64,000 nt of DNA from Sphingomonadales bacterium. GTDB taxonomy: Bacteria > Pseudomonadota > Alphaproteobacteria > Sphingomonadales > Sphingomonadaceae. Location of the stretch: assembly GCA_016707885.1 (NCBI GenBank), contig JADJGU010000001.1:124001-188000 (forward strand), written 5' to 3'. Position numbers and translations under genes: made by a program. The notes beneath the pieces are model-generated. The model was given only the letters and a program-made list of their open reading frames with translations, did not search any database and was not told the DNA's origin. Below, piece after piece: positions 59,352 to 64,000 of the stretch (positions are counted from its first letter, which is position 1; each line of letters opens with the position of its first letter).

Positions 59352-61298
59352 ATGCGTCTGATTCCGCTTTTGCTGCTCGGCGTTGCCACGCCTGCATTCG
59401 CCGCCGACCCGGCCCTGGAACCCAAACCCGCGAGCGAGGCCACGATTGCCGCGCAAAAGGCCGAGAAAGCCAACTTGCCGGTCGAGGACGGGCGCGATCT
59501 GGAATTTGCGCAGCAAGGCTTTGTCGCCACACGCGCCGACCCGATCATCCGCGCCAAGGATGGCCGCCCTGTCTGGAATCTTGAGGCATATGCATGGATG
59601 AAAGGTGACGCTCCGGCCACCGTCAACCCCAGCCTATGGCGGCACATGACGCTATTGCGGAATCACGGCCTCTACAAGGTTACCGAAAATATCTGGCAGG
59701 TGCGCGGGTTCGACGTTTCGAACATGACCGTGATCAAGGGACAGACCGGCTGGATTCTGATCGACCCGCTGACCACGCGCGAGACCGCGGCGGCGGCGCT
59801 CGAACTGGTGAACAAGGAGCTCGGCGCGCGTCCCGTCACTGGCGTCATCTACAGCCACAGCCACGGCGACCATTTCGGGGGTGCGCGCGGCGTTACCAGC
59901 GAGACGGACATCAAGGCGGGCAAGGTCGCCATCATCGCTCCTGCACATTTCATCGAGGAAACCGCTTCCGAAAATGTGATGGCGGGGTCCGCCATGGGGC
60001 GGCGGGCGAATTACCAGTTCGGCACAGGCCTGACGCCGGGTGCGCAGGGCCAGATGGGCAGCGGTATCGGCAAAGGCGTTGGAGGCGGCGAGATCACATT
60101 GCTAACCCCGACCGACACGGTCCTGCAGACCGGCGACAAGCGCGTTGTCGACGGGGTCGAACTCGAATTTCAGATGGTCCCGGAATCTGAGGCACCGGCG
60201 GAGATGAATGTTTATGTGCCCGCTGCCCGCAGTTTCCTCGCGGCCGAAATTGCCACCTGTACGCTGCACAATGTGCTGACGCCGCGCGGGGCGAAGGTGC
60301 GCGATGCGCTCGCCTGGTCACAATATCTGGGTGAGGCGGTCAACCTCTACGCTGAACGCAGCGATACCATCCTGTCGAGCCACTGCTGGCCACGGTTCGG
60401 ACAAAAAGAGGTTGAAAGCTGGTTATCAGGGCATCGCGACAATTATCGCTACCTCCACGATCAAACCGTGCGGCTGATGAATCAGGGTTTCACCCAGACC
60501 GAAATCGCCGAGCGACTGAAAGCACCCCCTGCCCTCGCCAAACAATGGTTCAACCGAGGTTATTACGGCACCTACAGCCACAATTCGAAGGCGATCTATC
60601 AGCGTTATCTGGGCTGGTATGACGCGATCCCCGCCAATCTCAATCCACACCCGCCCGAGGAACGCGGTAAGCGACTGGTCGCAGCAATGGGCGGCTCGAA
60701 GAAAGTGGTGGCCGAAGCCAAGCGGGCGATGAAGGCAGGCGATTATCGCTGGTCTTCCGACCTGCTCCATCAACTCGTTTTCGCAGACCCCAAAAACGCC
60801 GAGGCGCGCGCGTTGCTAGCCGATAGCTACGAGCAGCAAGGCTATCAGGCTGAATCGGCGATATGGCGCAACCAGTTCCTGACGGCGGCACGCGATTTGC
60901 GCCAAGGTTTGACGCCCAGCATCGCCTCACAAAGCGTGGACATGATTTCTGCAATTGCCACGCCGTTGCTGCTCGATTCGGTGGCAACACGCCTCAATCC
61001 GGACATCATCAAGGATCGAAAGCTGGCGATCAACTTTGCCATTCCTGACCGGCAGGAAAAGGCGAAGATAAGCGTCGGCAATTCGGTGATGTTCAGCGAG
61101 ATGGGGGCGGCACATGCCGCGCCCGACGCAATCGTGACTGGCCCGCGTCAGCTGTATCTCGCCATGCTGTTCCTGAAAATGCCGTTGGCGCAGCTTGAGG
61201 CAGCGGGGTTGAAGATCGAGGGCGACAGAGCGGCGGTAGAAACATTGCAAGCAGCCCTTGATCCGATGCCAACCGCGTTCAACATCGCGGAACCGTAA
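59352..61298 (+). CDS. Alkyl/aryl-sulfatase (SdsA/BDS1-type metallo-beta-lactamase fold)
   Basis: The protein has 648 residues from ATG 59352 with GAGGGAGAG upstream. A signal peptide (LIPLLLLGVATPAFA) sends it to the periplasm or outside. The zinc site HSHGDHFGG (about 174-182) and the later EIATCTLHNVLTPRGAKVRD and SSHCWPRFG are as in SdsA1. The middle alkylsulfatase dimerisation domain (NRGYYGTYSHNSKAIYQRYL; LHQLVFADPKNAEARALLAD) and a C-terminal SCP2-like part (AINFAIPDRQEKAKISVGNS) complete the family layout. It removes sulfate from alkyl sulfates such as SDS. Its end overlaps convergent mltG by 20 bp. Confidence 0.92.
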   Translation: MRLIPLLLLGVATPAFAADPALEPKPASEATIAAQKAEKANLPVEDGRDLEFAQQGFVATRADPIIRAKDGRPVWNLEAYAWMKGDAPATVNPSLWRHMTLLRNHGLYKVTENIWQVRGFDVSNMTVIKGQTGWILIDPLTTRETAAAALELVNKELGARPVTGVIYSHSHGDHFGGARGVTSETDIKAGKVAIIAPAHFIEETASENVMAGSAMGRRANYQFGTGLTPGAQGQMGSGIGKGVGGGEITLLTPTDTVLQTGDKRVVDGVELEFQMVPESEAPAEMNVYVPAARSFLAAEIATCTLHNVLTPRGAKVRDALAWSQYLGEAVNLYAERSDTILSSHCWPRFGQKEVESWLSGHRDNYRYLHDQTVRLMNQGFTQTEIAERLKAPPALAKQWFNRGYYGTYSHNSKAIYQRYLGWYDAIPANLNPHPPEERGKRLVAAMGGSKKVVAEAKRAMKAGDYRWSSDLLHQLVFADPKNAEARALLADSYEQQGYQAESAIWRNQFLTAARDLRQGLTPSIASQSVDMISAIATPLLLDSVATRLNPDIIKDRKLAINFAIPDRQEKAKISVGNSVMFSEMGAAHAAPDAIVTGPRQLYLAMLFLKMPLAQLEAAGLKIEGDRAAVETLQAALDPMPTAFNIAEP

Positions 61299-62274
61299 GC
61301 GGGGTTACATTTCCCCGCTCGCGGCGGATGGCGTACCATTTCTCTACATTGGCATTATGTTCTTCGAGCGTTTTGGCGAAAATATGGCCGCCGGTGCCAT
61401 CGGCGACGAAGAACAGATAGTCGGTCTTTTCAGGGTTTAGTACAGCTTCGATCGCGGCGCGCGACGGGTTGGCGATTGGCCCTTTGGGCAGCCCGACCAT
61501 CGAATAGGTGTTGTAATCGTTGACCGATGATATTTCGGACTGGCGGATGCGCCGCCCCAATGGTTTACCCTTGGTAATCGGATAGATGATCGTCGGGTCG
61601 GCCTGTAGCATCATCCCCTTTGTCAGCCGGTTCGAATAGACACCCGCGACCATCCGCAATTCGGACTTCTTCGAAGTTTCCTTTTCGACAATCGAGGCGA
61701 GCGTTACCGCTTCTTGCGGTGTTTTGACGACCGTATCTTTGCTGCGCTTGGGCCATAGTTCGTCGATGGTTTTCTGCATCGCCGCCTGCATGCGCGCAAC
61801 AACCGCTGCACGCGGCTCGCCCTTATCAAAGGCATAGCTGTCGGGCAGCACCGACCCTTCAGCAGGGACCGGAATTTCGCCGGTCAACCGATCATTGGCC
61901 ATCAGCCGCTCATAGACCATGATCGACGGCATGCCTTCGGGCACGGTGACCATGCGCTGCACTGTCTTTCCGCCAGTCAAAATCGAGAGGATTTCGGAAT
62001 TGGAGGCGCGCGCCGGAATCAGGAATTCGCCGACCTTGATCGTGCTCGACGCCCCAAAAACCCGCGCGCGATTGACAAAGGCATCAGCGGATTTGATCGC
62101 GCCCATGTCCTCCAGCTGTTCGGCCGCCGAGCGAATGCTCGCACCCGGCTTTATGACGACAGCTGTTTCCTTGGCTAATGGCCCGGCAGCATTCCATCCA
62201 TAGACGAAATTTCCCGCGATAATCAGGAACAACAGGCCACCTGCGATCAGCAGCCCTTTGAACAGCCGGTTCAT
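61279..62274 (-). CDS. mltG: Endolytic murein transglycosylase MltG
   Basis: This 331-residue YceG-family protein has a membrane anchor (LLIAGGLLFLIIAGNFVYGW), a LysM-like part (PLAKETAVVIKPGASIRSAA) and the catalytic domain with TLASIVEKETSKKSELRMVA containing the catalytic Glu, YSNRLTKGMMLQADPTIIYP and NDYNTYSMVGLPKGPIANPS. It cuts growing glycan strands and so ends their synthesis. The final DYLFFVADGTGGHIFAKTLE is also typical. It starts 4 bp after the fabF stop in the same direction, a common order in alphaproteobacteria. Confidence 0.95.
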   Translation of the reverse strand: MNRLFKGLLIAGGLLFLIIAGNFVYGWNAAGPLAKETAVVIKPGASIRSAAEQLEDMGAIKSADAFVNRARVFGASSTIKVGEFLIPARASNSEILSILTGGKTVQRMVTVPEGMPSIMVYERLMANDRLTGEIPVPAEGSVLPDSYAFDKGEPRAAVVARMQAAMQKTIDELWPKRSKDTVVKTPQEAVTLASIVEKETSKKSELRMVAGVYSNRLTKGMMLQADPTIIYPITKGKPLGRRIRQSEISSVNDYNTYSMVGLPKGPIANPSRAAIEAVLNPEKTDYLFFVADGTGGHIFAKTLEEHNANVEKWYAIRRERGNVTPLTVPRC

Positions 62275-62278
62275 GCCG

Positions 62279-63535
62279 TTAGATGGCCTTCATCACAAGG
62301 CTGGCATTGGTGCCGCCAAAGCCGAAGCTGTTGTTGAGCACTGCCTTCACTTCACGCTTGCGCGCGACGTGCGGGACGAGATCGACGCCCTCGGTGCCCT
62401 CATCCGGATTGTCGAGATTTAGCGTCGGCGGCACGATCTGATCGCGGATCGCGAGGATGCAGAAGATGCTCTCCACCGCGCCTGCCCCACCCAGAAGATG
62501 GCCGATAGCCGATTTGGTGCTGCTCATCGAAGCGCCACCCAGATCGTTGCCCAGCACGCGCTTTACCGCTGCAAGTTCGATGGTGTCGGCCATGGTCGAG
62601 GTACCGTGCGCATTGACATAGTCGATGTCGCCCGCCTCAAGCCCTGCCTTGCGCAGCGCCATCCGCATCGCCAGCTCCGCGCCCTTGCCTTCGGGATGCG
62701 GCGCGGTGACGTGATAGGCATCGCCCGACAGGCCATAGCCGACGACTTCGGCATAGATTTTGGCGCCGCGGGCCTTGGCGTGCTCATATTCCTCGAGCAC
62801 CACCACGCCTGCACCTTCGCCCATCACAAAGCCATCGCGGTCCTTGTCATAAGGGCGGCTGGCCGCTTCGGGGCGGTCATTGAAGCTGGAATTGAGCGCG
62901 CGAGCCTGTGCGAAGCCGGCAACGCCCAGCGGGTTGATGGTGCTTTCTGCACCCCCTGCCAGCATGATGTCGGCATCATCATCCCTTATCATCCGCGCGG
63001 CATCACCAATCGAGTGCGCACCGGTAGAGCAAGCGGTGACGACCGCATGATTGGGGCCCATAAGGCCATATTTGATCGAAACCTGACCGCTGATCAGGTT
63101 GATCAAACGTCCATGGACGAAGTGCGGTGAAACGCGGCTCGGGCCTTTTTCATGCAGAACGATCGATTCGCTTTCGATACCCGGCAGGCCTCCGATACCC
63201 GAACCGATCGAGCAACCGGTGCGCATTTTCAGTTCGTCGGACATGTCCGTCAGGCCCGCATCTTCCAATGCCTGCCCTGCGGCATCGATGCCATAGATGA
63301 TGAATGGGTCGACCTGTCGTTGAACCTTGTGGTCCACACGCTTGTCGGGATCAAAGCCCCAAGGATGTTCCTTAGGCTTCACTTCACAAGCGATGTGGCA
63401 TTTCTGGTCACTCGCATCGAATCGGGTAATCATCCCGGCCCCTGATTTGGATGCCAAAAGGTTCGCCCAAGTCGTTTCGACATCGCCCCCCAGCGGCGTG
63501 ACCAGACCCAAACCTGTAACAACAACCCGACGCAT
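62279..63535 (-). CDS. fabF: 3-oxoacyl-[acyl-carrier-protein] synthase II FabF
   Basis: The protein has 418 residues from ATG 63535 (MRRVVVTGLGLVTPLG) with GGAGAG upstream; a longer frame is rejected. It elongates fatty acids by condensing malonyl-ACP with acyl-ACP. The catalytic triad is Cys169 (VVTACSTGAH), His310 (VNAHGTSTMADTIE) and His346 (SAIGHLLGGAG), and the glycine-rich end NSFGFGGTNASLV is present. It follows acpP with 142 bp between, where a terminator lies, and it precedes mltG. Confidence 0.96.
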   Translation of the reverse strand: MRRVVVTGLGLVTPLGGDVETTWANLLASKSGAGMITRFDASDQKCHIACEVKPKEHPWGFDPDKRVDHKVQRQVDPFIIYGIDAAGQALEDAGLTDMSDELKMRTGCSIGSGIGGLPGIESESIVLHEKGPSRVSPHFVHGRLINLISGQVSIKYGLMGPNHAVVTACSTGAHSIGDAARMIRDDDADIMLAGGAESTINPLGVAGFAQARALNSSFNDRPEAASRPYDKDRDGFVMGEGAGVVVLEEYEHAKARGAKIYAEVVGYGLSGDAYHVTAPHPEGKGAELAMRMALRKAGLEAGDIDYVNAHGTSTMADTIELAAVKRVLGNDLGGASMSSTKSAIGHLLGGAGAVESIFCILAIRDQIVPPTLNLDNPDEGTEGVDLVPHVARKREVKAVLNNSFGFGGTNASLVMKAI

Positions 63536-63583
63536 GTGACGCTCTCCATCGTGCAATTGGTTCGCGCCCATTAAGGCGAGCGC

Positions 63584-63635
63584 GGACAAAAAAGCAAACG
63601 GCTTTCCAGCAGGTTCACGCCTGTCCGGAAAGCCG
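63584..63635 (-). terminator. Intrinsic terminator after acpP
   Basis: On the minus strand, arms CGGCTTTCC and GGAAAGCCG (63627-63635 and 63599-63607) are perfect 9-bp inverted copies and are followed by TTTGCTTTTTTG, a good U-tract. It lies 42 bp after the acpP stop. Read-through into fabF probably gives part of fabF expression, with acpP made at higher level. Confidence 0.8.
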
Positions 63636-63677
63636 CCTGTAAATTTCGCTCATTCAGCTGCGCAATGCAGCCCCAAC

Positions 63678-63911
63678 TCAGCTGTTGGCGTTGATGAAAT
63701 CGATCGCGTCCTTGACGGTCGAGATCTTTTCGGCCGCATCGTCGGGGATTTCGACGTTGAATTCTTCTTCGAAAGCCATGACCAGCTCAACGATATCGAG
63801 GCTGTCTGCGCCCAGATCGTCGATGAAGCTTGCAGCTTCGGTGACCTTGTCAGCTTCAACGCCGAGATGTTCGACGACGATTTTCTTTACACGATCCGCG
63901 GTGTCGCTCAT
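63678..63911 (-). CDS. acpP: Acyl carrier protein AcpP
   Basis: The 77-residue acidic protein carries growing acyl chains on a phosphopantetheine arm attached at Ser37 in LGADSLDIVELVMAFEEEF. The sequence is a standard ACP with four helices and the usual length. AGAAGGGG lies about 4 bases before the ATG. It precedes fabF with a terminator between, the normal order in bacterial fatty acid gene clusters. The promoter is probably in the 90 bp to the right edge of the window. Confidence 0.97.
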   Translation of the reverse strand: MSDTADRVKKIVVEHLGVEADKVTEAASFIDDLGADSLDIVELVMAFEEEFNVEIPDDAAEKISTVKDAIDFINANS

Positions 63912-64000
63912 TTTATGCCCCTTCTTGTTTGGGATTTGAATTTCGAAAACCGCCCCTAATGCCCAGCAAGGCGGCTGGCAAGGGGGGAGTGCTTTTGTGG

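Noticed and set aside
1..64000. CRISPR array or rRNA operon
   Set aside because: No regularly spaced direct repeats and no rRNA-like sequence were seen; the repeats present are isolated palindromes.

Overview
The window looks like chromosomal DNA of a sphingomonad (Alphaproteobacteria, order Sphingomonadales, roughly the Sphingopyxis/Sphingorhabdus type). The evidence is a Ti-type TraA/TraC/TraD conjugation set of the kind common in this group, an NDUFS4-like complex I subunit gene, DUF6456 and SIMPL proteins, secD/secF/yajC, a fabF-acpP pair, and high-GC codon use in the core genes. The genus is an inference.

The window has two parts. Bases 1 to about 19,150 are the right end of an integrative, probably conjugative element. 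It carries a DUF6118 membrane protein (cut by the window edge), the relaxase/helicase traA, an oriT-like nic region, two small traC/traD genes, and then cargo. Cargo 1 (4526-8891) is a plus-strand three-gene operon of unknown function with ATGA start/stop overlaps; the third protein may carry a PIN-type nuclease domain. Next is a GC-rich non-coding tract full of short dyads (8892-9663). Cargo 2 (9664-16838) is a minus-strand block: a DNA cytosine methyltransferase (Dcm/M.SsoII type) with an operator matching the M.SsoII site, a Vsr mismatch endonuclease, an EcoRII-like restriction enzyme, a 77-residue protein, a GHKL ATPase, a 258-residue unknown protein and a DUF6339-like protein. An AlpA-like regulator, a relic of a second integrase and an intact tyrosine integrase follow. 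The integrase faces the 3' end of tRNA-Tyr, the likely attachment site.

From 19,146 rightward the genes are ordinary chromosome: rlmB, a lipoprotein and an AlkA-like glycosylase; ccmA-ccmB; cfa, mscL, lemA and two TPM genes; a Nudix hydrolase; hrpB; a polyprenyl diphosphate synthase; chorismate mutase; a PepSY/response regulator/histidine kinase set; a D-amino-acid aminotransferase; an ABC-F ATPase; a glycosyltransferase; secF-secD-yajC; tRNA-Pro; two acyl-CoA dehydrogenases with an SDR and a nitronate monooxygenase; an orphan lysozyme-holin pair; a cobalamin riboswitch with a BtuB-like receptor and a small membrane protein; an alkylsulfatase; mltG; fabF; and acpP.

Six genes are broken by single-base indels that are easily repaired: the EcoRII-like enzyme, the GHKL ATPase (twice), the 258-residue protein, hrpB, a monooxygenase and the histidine kinase. 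Five of the seven sites are one base short at a run of 3-5 identical bases, so sequencing error is a serious alternative to real gene decay. hrpB also carries a palindromic repeat whose length, apart from one base, is compatible with an in-frame insertion. No CRISPR array or rRNA gene was seen.
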